Shown: one piece after another, positions 1-7,836 of the stretch
How positions within the stretch are numbered: position 1 is the stretch's first letter
Layout of the letters: each line of letters opens with the position of its first letter
Assembly: GCA_964545585.1 (NCBI GenBank)
Contig: CAZJFT010000001.1
Span: forward strand, 11,519 to 75,518
From: UBA9642 sp964545585
Lineage (GTDB): Archaea > Nanobdellota > Nanobdellia > Woesearchaeales > UBA9642
DNA length: 64,000 nt
Direction: 5' to 3'
The notes under the pieces: model-generated
What the model was told of the DNA's origin: nothing
The model's input: only the letters and a program-made list of their open reading frames with translations
The model's database searches: none
Position numbers and translations under genes: made by a program

Positions 1-304
1 AGATTTTGTCTAATTTTGTTAATCTCCTTTTAGGTAAACCTACACCCATACTCAAATCTACAAATAATTCTGACCCAGCATAGTTTAACATTAAATAATC
101 CTTTCCACGTATATCTGCTAATCCGGCAATATATCCCGGATTTCCTACTGTGATTCTGTTAAATGATTCATCCATAATCATAGTCAGATTTTCTTTCAAA
201 AAAGGAAACTTATTTAGTGAAATTCTCGTTTTATCAGCTAATATCACTCCAGCTATAGAATTTACTATTTCTGTCGATTCTCTTGCAAATCCATTGTTAT
301 TCAT
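1..304 (-). CDS. Unknown protein, N-terminal part (runs off the window)
   Basis: An open frame on the minus strand starts at ATG 304 and stays open to base 1, giving about 101 residues with no stop. The start is fixed by a strong ribosome-binding site, GGAGGG on the minus strand at 311-316, six bases upstream. The protein begins MNNNGFARESTEIV and alternates hydrophobic and charged stretches. No signal peptide or known domain is recognisable. It lies downstream of, and in the same direction as, the tRNA-Leu at 418-570. Function unknown; the C-terminal part is outside the window. Confidence 0.7.
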   Translation of the reverse strand, partial: MNNNGFARESTEIVNSIAGVILADKTRISLNKFPFLKENLTMIMDESFNRITVGNPGYIAGLADIRGKDYLMLNYAGSELFVDLSMGVGLPKRRLTKLDKI

Positions 305-431
305 TATAATCCCTCCAATAAGCACAAGTGTGCTATAAGTATCGTTTAGGATACCCGTCTCTTTAAAAAGTTTGTGATTATTGAAGAGTAGTTACAAATA
401 AGCCGTATTAAGAAAAATGCGGGGGGTAGGA

Positions 432-451
432 CATTCGCCGTCTATTACGGA
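432..451 (-). other. tRNA intron 2 (T loop, position 59/60)
   Basis: A 20-nt insertion inside the T loop. TTCG of the loop pairs with CGAA near the intron end (4-bp central helix). The flanking 3-nt bulges are AAT and TGT, and the inner helix is CCGT/ACGG with a 5-nt loop: a complete symmetric bulge-helix-bulge. Cutting after the second base of each bulge gives the canonical T loop TTCGAAT followed directly by the T stem strand CCTAC. Confidence 0.85.
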
Positions 452-483
452 TTCGAACCCACGAAGGCACTAAGCCAACAGAT

Positions 484-532
484 ATCTCAACTATCCATAT
501 GCGAATAGCGGATAGGCATTTGCCTCAGAGTG
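484..532 (-). other. tRNA intron 1 (anticodon loop, position 37/38)
   Basis: A 49-nt insertion lies between G37 (533) and A38 (483). CTCA of the anticodon loop pairs with TGAG just before the 3' exon. This leaves 3-nt bulges AGC and ATA, with cuts AG|C and AT|A. The intron also holds its own 6-bp hairpin CTATCC/GGATAG. Removing it restores the seven-base loop CTCAAGA. Confidence 0.82.
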
Positions 533-590
533 CTTGAGTCTGTCCCATTTGGCCACTCTGGAACCCCCGCATGAACAGAAGAATTAAACA

Positions 591-604
591 AGGATTTATA
601 AAAC
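591..604 (-). promoter_or_regulatory. TATA-type promoter of the tRNA-Leu gene
   Basis: Minus-strand GTTTTATAAATCC lies about 25 nt upstream of the tRNA 5' end at 570, the usual spacing of an archaeal TATA box to the transcription start. Confidence 0.55.
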
Positions 605-631
605 TTATCCTGACGCAATTATACTACGCGC

Positions 632-1063
632 TCAACCTAGAGCGATCAATATCGCGCCAGCAGTAATCAATGCTGCGCCGATACCTACTTTTAGAGAGAT
701 ATGCTCGCCTAGAAATATAAGCGCGAGTATGAGCGCAAAAACAACACTGAGCCTATCAATAGGAACAACCTTTGACACTTCACCCATCTTTATAGCGACG
801 AAATAAAACAACCAAGACAACGCGCCTGCAATACCGCTCAAAACAATGAACAACAATGCTTTGCTGTTCTGCAATATCGGAGAGATATCCTTGAATTTAC
901 CCTGGACCAAAATCACACCAATCAAGAAAAGTGCCATTATTACTGCGCGGATAGCAGTGGCCGTATTAGTATCTATCCCTTGCAATCCTATTTTACCAAA
1001 CAATGCAACTAATGCTGCGAAAACTGCTGACAATAATGCAAACAATAACCACATGTAATCCAT
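632..1063 (-). CDS. EamA-family (DMT) transporter, single-repeat form
   Basis: A 143-residue, strongly hydrophobic protein with about five transmembrane helices and little loop sequence. The pattern (MDYMWLLFALLSAVFAALVA start; 'GEVSKVVPIDRLSVVFALILALIFLGE' region around residues 93-119; final helix 'IGAALITAGAILIALG') is that of one EamA repeat of the drug/metabolite transporter superfamily. Full-size members have two fused repeats of about 300 residues; half-size members are common and probably work as dimers. It would sit in the cytoplasmic membrane and move an unidentified small metabolite. Its stop lies just before the tRNA promoter. Family is fairly secure, substrate unknown. Confidence 0.8.
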   Translation of the reverse strand: MDYMWLLFALLSAVFAALVALFGKIGLQGIDTNTATAIRAVIMALFLIGVILVQGKFKDISPILQNSKALLFIVLSGIAGALSWLFYFVAIKMGEVSKVVPIDRLSVVFALILALIFLGEHISLKVGIGAALITAGAILIALG

Positions 1064-1118
1064 AAAACAAAAAAGAACGACTTACTTAAAATATTTTTCG
1101 GAAACAGTCTTTAAGAGA

Positions 1119-1544
1119 TTATTCCAGTCCACGCAGCTTTGACTCTATTGCTGCAAGCGATGCTTCAAGCTTATGAAGTTCTGAATGCTGCTCGTGTTTG
1201 CCTTCATGGTCTGGCGCGTGTTTCTCTGCCTGTTTAACGGCCTTCTTAGGAACCTTCTTCTCGACCTGCTTGTTTCTCTTGAAAGAGCTCATTATTTCTG
1301 TATTATAGTCAGGCAATTTTTGGGATAGCCTATTGTTCAAATAAGAAAGCTCTTTTATTGATTGCTTAAGACCTTCTAGATGCTTCAGCTTCTCCTGCCT
1401 TATCAGCAACAACTTATGATAGTTCTGAAGACTGACCAAGCTCTTCTTAGTGGATTCTAGAAGATGTCTTCTTGTATCTAAAGGACTCTTTACAGAGACA
1501 TAATAAGACTCTTCATCCCTTGAAACTTTCTTTTTTGCCGCCAT
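1119..1544 (-). CDS. Coiled-coil protein with charged C-terminus, last gene of a three-gene operon
   Basis: ATG at 1544 (start of MAAKKKVSRDEESYY) is preferred over an upstream in-frame start that would overlap the previous gene; AGGTG lies 11 nt upstream. The protein is about 141 residues. Residues about 25-90 are leucine- and lysine-rich with heptad-like spacing (predicted coiled coil). A basic, proline/lysine linker and a His-rich patch (about 100-120) lead into a short final helix. No catalytic motif is visible. It follows the 73-residue gene by 13 bases and is surely cotranscribed with it. I do not recognise the family; a structural or scaffold role for the operon is only an inference from coiled coils in all three products. 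Confidence 0.65.
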   Translation of the reverse strand: MAAKKKVSRDEESYYVSVKSPLDTRRHLLESTKKSLVSLQNYHKLLLIRQEKLKHLEGLKQSIKELSYLNNRLSQKLPDYNTEIMSSFKRNKQVEKKVPKKAVKQAEKHAPDHEGKHEQHSELHKLEASLAAIESKLRGLE

Positions 1545-1557
1545 CTTCAAACAACAC

Positions 1558-1779
1558 CTAGTCATTATCGAAGAATGCACTGTCTATGAATGCAAGCCTC
1601 TTCGATATCTCATTGACGTTCTTCTCCCATTCCTGCAATTCCTGGTCCTCTTGTGTCTTCAACTCTTTTATCCTTGCCAATTCCTGCTTCGTCTCCTTCA
1701 ATTTCTTCTTCATGACATCTATTATATCAAGGACTTCCTTATAATTGTCAATCTTCACGAATACGGGTACGTTTTGCAT
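1558..1779 (-). CDS. Small coiled-coil protein with N-terminal VFVK motif
   Basis: A 73-residue acidic/basic helical protein starting MQNVPVFVKIDNYKEVLDI, with GGTGAT as ribosome-binding site just before ATG 1779. After about residue 20 it is a continuous heptad-like helix (predicted coiled coil). The opening P-V-FVK-x-x-x-Y-x-x-V segment recurs in the neighbouring upstream gene (1790-2533) near its C-terminal helix, which suggests a shared interaction motif or an old duplication. Middle gene of a three-gene minus-strand operon. Function unknown. Confidence 0.7.
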   Translation of the reverse strand: MQNVPVFVKIDNYKEVLDIIDVMKKKLKETKQELARIKELKTQEDQELQEWEKNVNEISKRLAFIDSAFFDND

Positions 1780-1789
1780 AATATCACCT

Positions 1790-2533
1790 TTAAGCGAACA
1801 CCTTTTTGTCTATCATAAGCATCTTCTTGTAAAGAAATTCCATATTATCTTTACATGAATTGATAGTTAAATCCTCTTGCTTGAACGTCTCAAGAACCTG
1901 GAGCATCTTCTCATCCTGCATGACAAGTATCTTCTTCACATCCTCCATTTCCGAGAATACCTTGCTATAATCCGTGCCCTTGACGAAAACATCATAAGGG
2001 ACATCGTCAGGAACATGATGCTCAGGCAATTCTACATCATCAAATTCGGGCACATCAAATGATTTTCCAGAATAATTTCCCGATGGGGCTTCTGGCAAAG
2101 TTATCGGCCCGGCCATAACTGCTGGCCGCGGGGGAGTTATACCGAAATCTTCCATTGTCGGAGGCTCAATCTCCTCCTCATAGTATGGCTCGTAATGCTC
2201 CCAGTCCGGCTCCTTCCATTCAGGGTCGGATAAGAATAATTGGTTTATATCTGTTGAAAGGTCTTCTGGCATAGAATGTAATGCATGATCATGATATCCT
2301 CCTGCTTGAGGTGCATTGTCAGAAGGCAACGAATAATCTTCAACAGGTGAAGGGACAGCGACAGGCTCTCGTGAAGAAGAATCTTGTGGATAATCATCCA
2401 ACGAAGGAAGCGTCAACTCATTTAAATTCGAACCATCTACGTTCGGCAGATCAGTGTTCAAACTACTCAGATCCGGAGACTGCACAGTAGGGACAGATGA
2501 ATCTTTCTTCTTCAAGAAACTAAATAATCCCAT
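1790..2533 (-). CDS. Low-complexity acidic protein with C-terminal VFVK/coiled-coil motif
   Basis: ATG 2533 is chosen because GGGGTG lies directly upstream; the reading frame extends two codons further to a weaker GTG. About 247 residues. A short basic start (MGLFSFLKKKD) is followed by a long disordered Ser/Pro/Asp/Glu-rich middle (about 10-175) with tyrosine- and tryptophan-containing acidic patches (PDWEHYEPYYEEEIEPP). A helical C-terminal third begins with YDVFVKGTDYSKVFSEMEDV, resembling the start of the 73-residue product of the next gene. First gene of the operon 2533-1119. The motif sharing suggests the products act together. No enzyme motif seen; function unknown. Confidence 0.68.
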   Translation of the reverse strand: MGLFSFLKKKDSSVPTVQSPDLSSLNTDLPNVDGSNLNELTLPSLDDYPQDSSSREPVAVPSPVEDYSLPSDNAPQAGGYHDHALHSMPEDLSTDINQLFLSDPEWKEPDWEHYEPYYEEEIEPPTMEDFGITPPRPAVMAGPITLPEAPSGNYSGKSFDVPEFDDVELPEHHVPDDVPYDVFVKGTDYSKVFSEMEDVKKILVMQDEKMLQVLETFKQEDLTINSCKDNMEFLYKKMLMIDKKVFA

Positions 2534-2685
2534 AAACACCCCTTTTTTACGACTTTAATATGAACTACCTCAGAGAATAATACTTTTAAAGACTATTAAA
2601 AGTTTTCTTATTATTGTATAATAGTGAAGATTTCTGTCCGAATGTTTTCTGACGGAAAATTTTTATTCAAGAAAAACATACATCA

Positions 2686-3684
2686 ATGATGCACGAAGTT
2701 AAAGAATTCTTCAGAAAAACTGGAAAAAACAATATCGTTCAATGCAAATTATGCCCGCATAACTGCAATATAGGAATAGATAAAAAAGGTCTATGCGGGA
2801 CTAGAACAAATAATGGCGGGAAACTCTACAGCACGGTATATGGAAGGCCATGCGCGATACACATAGATCCTGTGGAAAAGAAGCCATTATACCATTTCTA
2901 TCCGGGATCCGACATACTGTCCGTTGGAACATTAGGATGCAACCTATTTTGTAAAGGATGTCAAAACTATGACATCAGCAAAGGACCTATGAGAGACTTC
3001 CCATATGTCGAACCTGAAAAGATTGTTGAAGAAGCAGAAAATAATGATACAAATATGATAGCATATACATACAATGAGCCTACAATATTCTACGAATACA
3101 TGATAGACATTGCAAAGCTTGCAAAGAAAAGAAAGATGAAGAATGTCATCGTGAGCAACGGATTCATAAATGACGCGCCTCTGAAAAAACTCTCGAGATA
3201 CGTCGATGCTGCAAACATAGACTTGAAAGGGTTTAATGAAAAATTCTACAAAGAGTATGCGAATGCAAAACTTGAGCCCATACTGAAGAACCTCAAGACT
3301 ATAAAGAGAAGCGGGACATGGCTGGAAGTTACGAATCTAATAATACCTGGATTGAACGATGAAGAATCAGACATACAAGAGATGTGTCTTTGGATTAATA
3401 AAAACTTAAAGGACACCCCATTACACCTCTCAAGATTTTTCCCATATTATAAAGCCTCAGAAAAAGAGATCACGCCTGAAAAAACACTATATAACGCAAA
3501 AAAGGTCGCGATGAAGAGCGGGATAGGCCATGTCTATATAGGTAATATCGGCAACTATGACAACACATATTGTAATAATTGCGACAATCTTCTCATAATC
3601 AGGGATCGTCAAGTGAGAGTTATAGGCATAATTGACGGCAAGTGTATTTCCTGTCGGAAAAAAATACCTGGCGTTTTTAATTGA
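2686..3684 (+). CDS. amrS: AmmeMemoRadiSam-type radical SAM enzyme (AmrS/PflA-like)
   Basis: A 332-residue radical SAM protein. The SAM-cluster motif CxxxCxxC is at C85, C89 and C92 (GCNLFCKGCQN). An N-terminal four-cysteine site (C20, C23, C27, C37) and a C-terminal Cys group (CNNCDN ... CISCRK) match the AmrS branch of the pyruvate formate-lyase activase-like family. 'YTYNEPTIFYEY' and 'DLKGFNEKFYKEY' are typical of this branch. It would use S-adenosylmethionine and a 4Fe-4S cluster for a radical reaction in the cytoplasm; the natural substrate of AmrS proteins is not firmly known. The partner genes memo and ammeCR1 are not in this window. Either of two adjacent ATG codons (2686, 2689) could be the start. 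Confidence 0.88.
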   Translation: MMHEVKEFFRKTGKNNIVQCKLCPHNCNIGIDKKGLCGTRTNNGGKLYSTVYGRPCAIHIDPVEKKPLYHFYPGSDILSVGTLGCNLFCKGCQNYDISKGPMRDFPYVEPEKIVEEAENNDTNMIAYTYNEPTIFYEYMIDIAKLAKKRKMKNVIVSNGFINDAPLKKLSRYVDAANIDLKGFNEKFYKEYANAKLEPILKNLKTIKRSGTWLEVTNLIIPGLNDEESDIQEMCLWINKNLKDTPLHLSRFFPYYKASEKEITPEKTLYNAKKVAMKSGIGHVYIGNIGNYDNTYCNNCDNLLIIRDRQVRVIGIIDGKCISCRKKIPGVFN

Positions 3685-3765
3685 AGGACACGAATTTCGA
3701 CTTCTCCGCAGGATTTCCGAAATCTGCATAGATATCAATTTTAATTCCTTCTGAATAATCCATCC

Positions 3766-5406
3766 ATGAAAAAGACATTTAGCATAAAATCAAGAAATAA
3801 AATCAAAAAGACATTAAAGAAAATACTCTGGGGCATAATCTTCTTGACAACGATATATGCGGCCAATTCATTGCAATTCACAGAAATAATGTACAATCCC
3901 CAAGGCAGTGATACAGGCAGGGAGTGGATCGAGCTTTCAAATCCTGGATGCGAGAACTTAGAAGAGTATAAGCTTCTGGAGAATAACATAAATCACAATA
4001 TAATACGTTATTCTGAAGGCATATGCAATAATACGATAATATGTGACGATTGCGGCCTGTTCTTGGATGATTATAATGTTAGCTCCTTAATTTATGAAAG
4101 CTCGTTCACTCTCAGCAACACAGGTGAATTCATTGCAATCACATATAATAACACAATCGTAGATTACGTGAATTACACAAATATGGAAAACATAGAAGGC
4201 ATGTCCATAACAATGCAGGACGAATGGGTGCATATGGTGCCGACTCCAGGATACCATATAATTTTGAACATGAGCATCAATCAGACAAACAATCAAACAG
4301 ATAACCAGACAATAAACATCACAATTAACCAGACAGTCGATCAGACGATGAACGACACCATAAACCTGACAATTAACATTACGACAAATGAAACCATAAA
4401 CAGTAGCACAAATAACGATACAGGCAACATGATAATAACTAATTCTACAGGTAAAGAAGAGAAATGCAATGTAACAATAGGGTTGAAGATAAAGGAGGAA
4501 AAAGGAATATATTATAATAAGGACACTATAAAGTTCTATAACACTCTGAACGTGACACCTGCACAAAAAAAGGAATTCTATATAGAATACTGGATTGAAG
4601 ACGTATACGGGAACATATTGAAGAACAAAGTCCAGACGAACAACTTAAATGAGAAGACATACACTCCGAACACGAATGAGAGGACGATTGCGGCAGTATT
4701 CAAGAATCGAATAATAAACATCACTTGTGATTATGGGGAGGCAAACATCCTGAATGAAACTGCAGAGGATATGATAGTTATAAAGAATCTGGAATATAAA
4801 GAAAAAGAGTGCGAAAAATGCGAAAAATACTATTCTGATAAAGATGCAGAAAAGGAATCGCAATTGAAGACAAATATAGATGAAGATATCCTGAAAATTG
4901 AAGCATATCGCGGAAACGACAGGAAATATATCATAAATACAGCAATAAAAAATGGGAAAGACAGGAACGCAATAACGCCGATTAAGATAAGTTTAGAAAA
5001 ATATTCCGGAATGACCATCGACATCCCTATATTAATAGGAGATTGCGGACAATATAGGATAATCACTGAAGGATTAGGCTTCATAGAGGAGAAAGGATAT
5101 GTGATTGAATGCAAAGATACGGATTATGACGGATTACAAAATGAAAAGACAGAAAAGATAGTTGCAATTGAACCTATAGAAAAAGGACAAACAGGACAAA
5201 TAGAACAACAAGAAGCAGGAAACGCGACAACAAATATTTCGCAGTTCTTCCACAACAGCATCACAGGAAAAGTCATGTATGAATCAAGGAATGAAGAAAC
5301 AAAAAAGTATAGTCTTATAGGCACAATATTTCTGATTTCTGGTTCTGCGATATATGCAGCATATAAGCTATTTATAGCGAAGAAAACCACACCAAAAGAT
5401 TTATAA
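3766..5406 (+). CDS. Membrane-anchored surface protein with lamin-tail-like domain and sequon-rich stalk
   Basis: A 546-residue protein with a basic start and a hydrophobic segment at about 22-36 (signal/anchor). A domain begins LQFTEIMYNPQGSDTGREW and resembles lamin-tail domains (E-I-M/xx-P...W-I-E-L-x-N). Residues about 165-225 are a low-complexity stretch of N-x-T/S sequons (NQT, NDT, NIT repeated), ideal for N-glycosylation. A mainly beta region follows, then an acidic Cys pair (CEKCEK), a hydrophobic helix near the C-terminus (about 515-535) and a short basic tail. The layout fits an extracellular glycoprotein held at the membrane. It could take part in adhesion or cell envelope structure; that is inference. 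The gene starts 82 bases after the radical SAM gene and is followed at 23 bases by the next operon. Confidence 0.75.
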   Translation: MKKTFSIKSRNKIKKTLKKILWGIIFLTTIYAANSLQFTEIMYNPQGSDTGREWIELSNPGCENLEEYKLLENNINHNIIRYSEGICNNTIICDDCGLFLDDYNVSSLIYESSFTLSNTGEFIAITYNNTIVDYVNYTNMENIEGMSITMQDEWVHMVPTPGYHIILNMSINQTNNQTDNQTINITINQTVDQTMNDTINLTINITTNETINSSTNNDTGNMIITNSTGKEEKCNVTIGLKIKEEKGIYYNKDTIKFYNTLNVTPAQKKEFYIEYWIEDVYGNILKNKVQTNNLNEKTYTPNTNERTIAAVFKNRIINITCDYGEANILNETAEDMIVIKNLEYKEKECEKCEKYYSDKDAEKESQLKTNIDEDILKIEAYRGNDRKYIINTAIKNGKDRNAITPIKISLEKYSGMTIDIPILIGDCGQYRIITEGLGFIEEKGYVIECKDTDYDGLQNEKTEKIVAIEPIEKGQTGQIEQQEAGNATTNISQFFHNSITGKVMYESRNEETKKYSLIGTIFLISGSAIYAAYKLFIAKKTTPKDL

Positions 5407-5429
5407 AAAACATCACTCTCTTTCAGAGT

Positions 5430-6017
5430 ATGAAAGACAAGGAAATAAAGGAATTTATAGCAAAAGGACATATATTATGCAAAGTAATATTTGAGATGGC
5501 CGGGAACCCTAAAGAGCACGTTGAATCTTCATTGAAAAAATACATTTCTGCAATAAAAGAAGATCCTAATTATATATTCATGAACGAATATTTCGCTCCT
5601 GCAGAAGAGAATGAAGGAATATGGAGCACTTTCTTCGAATCGGACGTGCTTGTATCAAATTTCGAGAAGTTGAACTTGCTTTGTTTCAACCTGACTCCTG
5701 CAAGCATAGAGATAATAGAGCCAGAAAATTTTACATTGACACAAAAAGAGCTGACATATTGGTATAATGACCTGCTGTCCAAGCTACATGAAGTATCTAT
5801 CACATTGAAAAACTTCACTTCTGAGAATGAGATGCTGAAAGTAAACCTAAATAGGGCCATAAGGAACAGCATAGTTCTATCATTAACAGAACCTAAGTCG
5901 GTTGAAGAGATATCTGCAAAAGTAGGGATAGACAAGGAGCATATACAACCATTCATAGATGCGTTAGTTAAAGAGAAGAGCATAATTGTCGACGGTAATA
6001 AATATATGAAAAAATGA
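5430..6017 (+). CDS. Conserved hypothetical with C-terminal winged-helix, ScpB-linked
   Basis: A 195-residue soluble protein. Residues 1-135 are alpha-helical with the segment HILCKVIFEMAGNPKEHVE. The last 60 residues (NRAIRNSIVLSLTEPKSVEEISAKVGIDKEHIQPFIDALV) look like a winged-helix module. Its stop overlaps the ATG of the scpB gene by four bases (ATGA), so the two are translationally coupled. Position and C-terminal fold suggest it works with ScpB in chromosome condensation, perhaps in the place of a kleisin, but the N-terminal part does not look like ScpA. I do not recognise a named family. Confidence 0.72.
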   Translation: MKDKEIKEFIAKGHILCKVIFEMAGNPKEHVESSLKKYISAIKEDPNYIFMNEYFAPAEENEGIWSTFFESDVLVSNFEKLNLLCFNLTPASIEIIEPENFTLTQKELTYWYNDLLSKLHEVSITLKNFTSENEMLKVNLNRAIRNSIVLSLTEPKSVEEISAKVGIDKEHIQPFIDALVKEKSIIVDGNKYMKK

Positions 6018-7207
6018 AGAGTTCTAAGAAAAATAAAAGTAAGAATCTATCGATAAAGAAAAAAAATTCTAAGAAGATAGTTGAAAATCCGAAAATTAAA
6101 CAAAAAAGGGAAATTAAGAAACCTGAGATAGAAGAAATAAAGCAAGAAACACTCCCTATAAAAGAAAAGATAATTGAAACCCTTATAGAGGATAAAATAG
6201 AAGAAGAACCTCTTGTTGAAGATGTTGAAAAAATATCGCCTGAGCCAGTAAAAGCAAAATCAGGAAAAAAAACAATTATAAAAACTGAAGAGGATATAAA
6301 TGATGAAAAAAATAAGGTCGAAGCGCTCCTTTTTGCACACGGAAAATATATTGATGAATCGATGATATCTGAACTCTGCGGCGTAGACAAAAGACGACTG
6401 AAGAGAGTGTTGGAGAACTTAAGAGAAGATTATGAAAAAAAAGATTCTGCGCTTGCAATATTCCAAGAAGGAAACAGCTGGAAGATAAATGTGAGGGAGA
6501 AATATCTTTCAATAGTAAGAAAAATAGTCGCTGACACTGAATTGCCTAAATCAGTCATGGAAACATTGGCAGTCATAGCATGGAAGTCGCCTATATATCA
6601 ATCCGAGATCGTCAGGATAAGAGGAAACAAATGCTATGACCATATAGATGTATTGGAAGAAGCGGGATTTGTCACCAAAGACAAGAAAGGGAGAAGCTAT
6701 GTACTGAAAACGACAGACAAGTTCTACAATTACTTCGAGATAGATCATGGGAATCTCAAGAGCATATTCGAAGAGGTCAAGGTGCCCATAAAAGAGGAGC
6801 AGAAGACGCTTGAAGAAGACATCAAAGTCCCTGAGAATATTGATATTGAGAAGAAGATAGAGCATATAGAAGTTAAGAAATGGACAGAGACAGATGAAGA
6901 AAAAGAGCAGCAAAGACAATTTCTTGATATGATGGAAGGAAAAATACAGGAAGTCAAGCAGAAGACTGCGATTTTTGAGGAAGAGATGCCAAGTCCTAAG
7001 AGGGAAGTCACGATAATAGAGGAGACAATAATAGCGGTTCCTAAAAATGAAGAGGTACCAGAATCTTCGGAAAAGGAGAATCCCAAAAATTACGCGGAAG
7101 CAACCCAAGAAGACAATAAAAGACCTAAATCATTGACAAAGAAGCAGCTTGAAAAGAAATTCCGTGATGAACTTCTCAGAGTAAGAGAAAAGATGGAGAA
7201 GAAATGA
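6014..7207 (+). CDS. scpB: ScpB-like segregation and condensation protein with long tails
   Basis: A 397-residue protein. Residues about 95-250 carry the two winged-helix domains of ScpB (NKVEALLFAHGKYIDESMIS ... LPKSVMETLAVIAWKSPIYQ ... VLEEAGFVTKDKKGRSYVLKT). In bacteria ScpB binds the ScpA kleisin in the SMC complex that compacts chromosomes. Here the core is flanked by a Lys/Glu-rich N-terminal extension (about 1-90) and a highly charged C-terminal tail (about 255-397), neither found in typical ScpB of about 180-200 residues. Overlaps its upstream and downstream neighbours by four bases each. No SMC or recognisable ScpA gene is in the window. Confidence 0.85.
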   Translation: MKSSKKNKSKNLSIKKKNSKKIVENPKIKQKREIKKPEIEEIKQETLPIKEKIIETLIEDKIEEEPLVEDVEKISPEPVKAKSGKKTIIKTEEDINDEKNKVEALLFAHGKYIDESMISELCGVDKRRLKRVLENLREDYEKKDSALAIFQEGNSWKINVREKYLSIVRKIVADTELPKSVMETLAVIAWKSPIYQSEIVRIRGNKCYDHIDVLEEAGFVTKDKKGRSYVLKTTDKFYNYFEIDHGNLKSIFEEVKVPIKEEQKTLEEDIKVPENIDIEKKIEHIEVKKWTETDEEKEQQRQFLDMMEGKIQEVKQKTAIFEEEMPSPKREVTIIEETIIAVPKNEEVPESSEKENPKNYAEATQEDNKRPKSLTKKQLEKKFRDELLRVREKMEKK

Positions 7208-7806
7208 TATCTGTAGATATCGAATCCAGTGGAGGAGATTTTCTCAAGCACGGCATATTCCAGATAGGTGCGATAGACACTGATAACCCTAATAATTATT
7301 TCTTGGAGACATGCAGGATTGACGACGATGATGAGATAGATCCACAAGCGATAATTATAACGGGCGCGAACGAAGAATCATTGAGGGATGAATCATTGCA
7401 GAGCCAGAAAGAGATGATCGAGAAATTCATCAAATGGATGGAAACAGTACAGATAAAGAATTTCTTGTGCCATAATCCGCAATTTGACCATGCATTCATA
7501 AGATGTAAATTAAGCAAATATAATCTTCCAGATATCCTTGCATGGAGGGCCTTCGACATACACAGCATCGCGAGCTTGAAGTTTCTCGAGACAACAGGAA
7601 GCCTTTTTATAAAAGACAATGAAAGCGCCATAACCCTATCTGCAATCATAAAATTCTGCGGCATCGATTATGAACGTGGAGAGCATAATGCTCTTGAGGA
7701 TGCTGAACTGACAGCAGAATGCTACGCGCGGATAATGTATGGACGAAATCTCTTGAAGAAATATTCTGGACACCCTATACCGGAGCATTTGAGAAACAAT
7801 CATTAA
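7204..7806 (+). CDS. DEDDh-family 3'-5' exonuclease
   Basis: A 200-residue exonuclease of the RNase T/DnaQ superfamily. The acidic residues are in place: D5 and E7 (SVDIESSG), D95 (NPQFDHAF), H161 and D166 (EHNALEDAE), which defines the DEDDh subtype. It would bind two divalent metals and remove nucleotides from 3' ends of DNA or RNA. The sequence starts directly at the catalytic strand, so there is no N-terminal extension. It is the third gene of the operon with scpB (ATGA overlap). A role in DNA repair or processing next to chromosome-structure genes is plausible; the true substrate cannot be told. Confidence 0.85.
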   Translation: MISVDIESSGGDFLKHGIFQIGAIDTDNPNNYFLETCRIDDDDEIDPQAIIITGANEESLRDESLQSQKEMIEKFIKWMETVQIKNFLCHNPQFDHAFIRCKLSKYNLPDILAWRAFDIHSIASLKFLETTGSLFIKDNESAITLSAIIKFCGIDYERGEHNALEDAELTAECYARIMYGRNLLKKYSGHPIPEHLRNNH

Positions 7807-7836
7807 ATTAATAAAACATTCATCATTTCTCAAACA

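Larger units (their letters stand above)
418..570 (-). tRNA. tRNA-Leu (anticodon CAA) with two introns
   Basis: On the minus strand a 7-bp acceptor stem (GCGGGGG at 570-564 with CCCCCGC at 425-419), A73 at 418, a 3-bp D stem CCA/TGG, anticodon stem ACAGA/TCTGT, a long variable arm (GGC-TTAGT-GCC) and T stem GTGGG/CCTAC fold into a class II tRNA. Anticodon CAA (536-534) decodes Leu UUG. The mature form is 84 nt after removal of a 49-nt intron in the anticodon loop and a 20-nt intron in the T loop. Both sit in bulge-helix-bulge contexts cut by archaeal EndA, which is encoded at 35130-35732. CCA is not encoded. A T-rich run (417-411 region) follows the 3' end, as expected for termination. Identity is secure; the exact ends of the anticodon-loop intron are slightly less so. 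Confidence 0.9.

Noticed and set aside
150..338. A plus-strand 62-residue reading frame at the left end
   Set aside because: It is antisense to the minus-strand gene 1-304, which has a strong ribosome-binding site and better protein composition.
4087..4566. A 159-residue minus-strand frame inside the surface-protein gene
   Set aside because: It is the shadow of the Asn/Thr/Ile-rich repeats on the other strand, and its Cys/Tyr/Val/Ile-rich composition is typical of such shadows.
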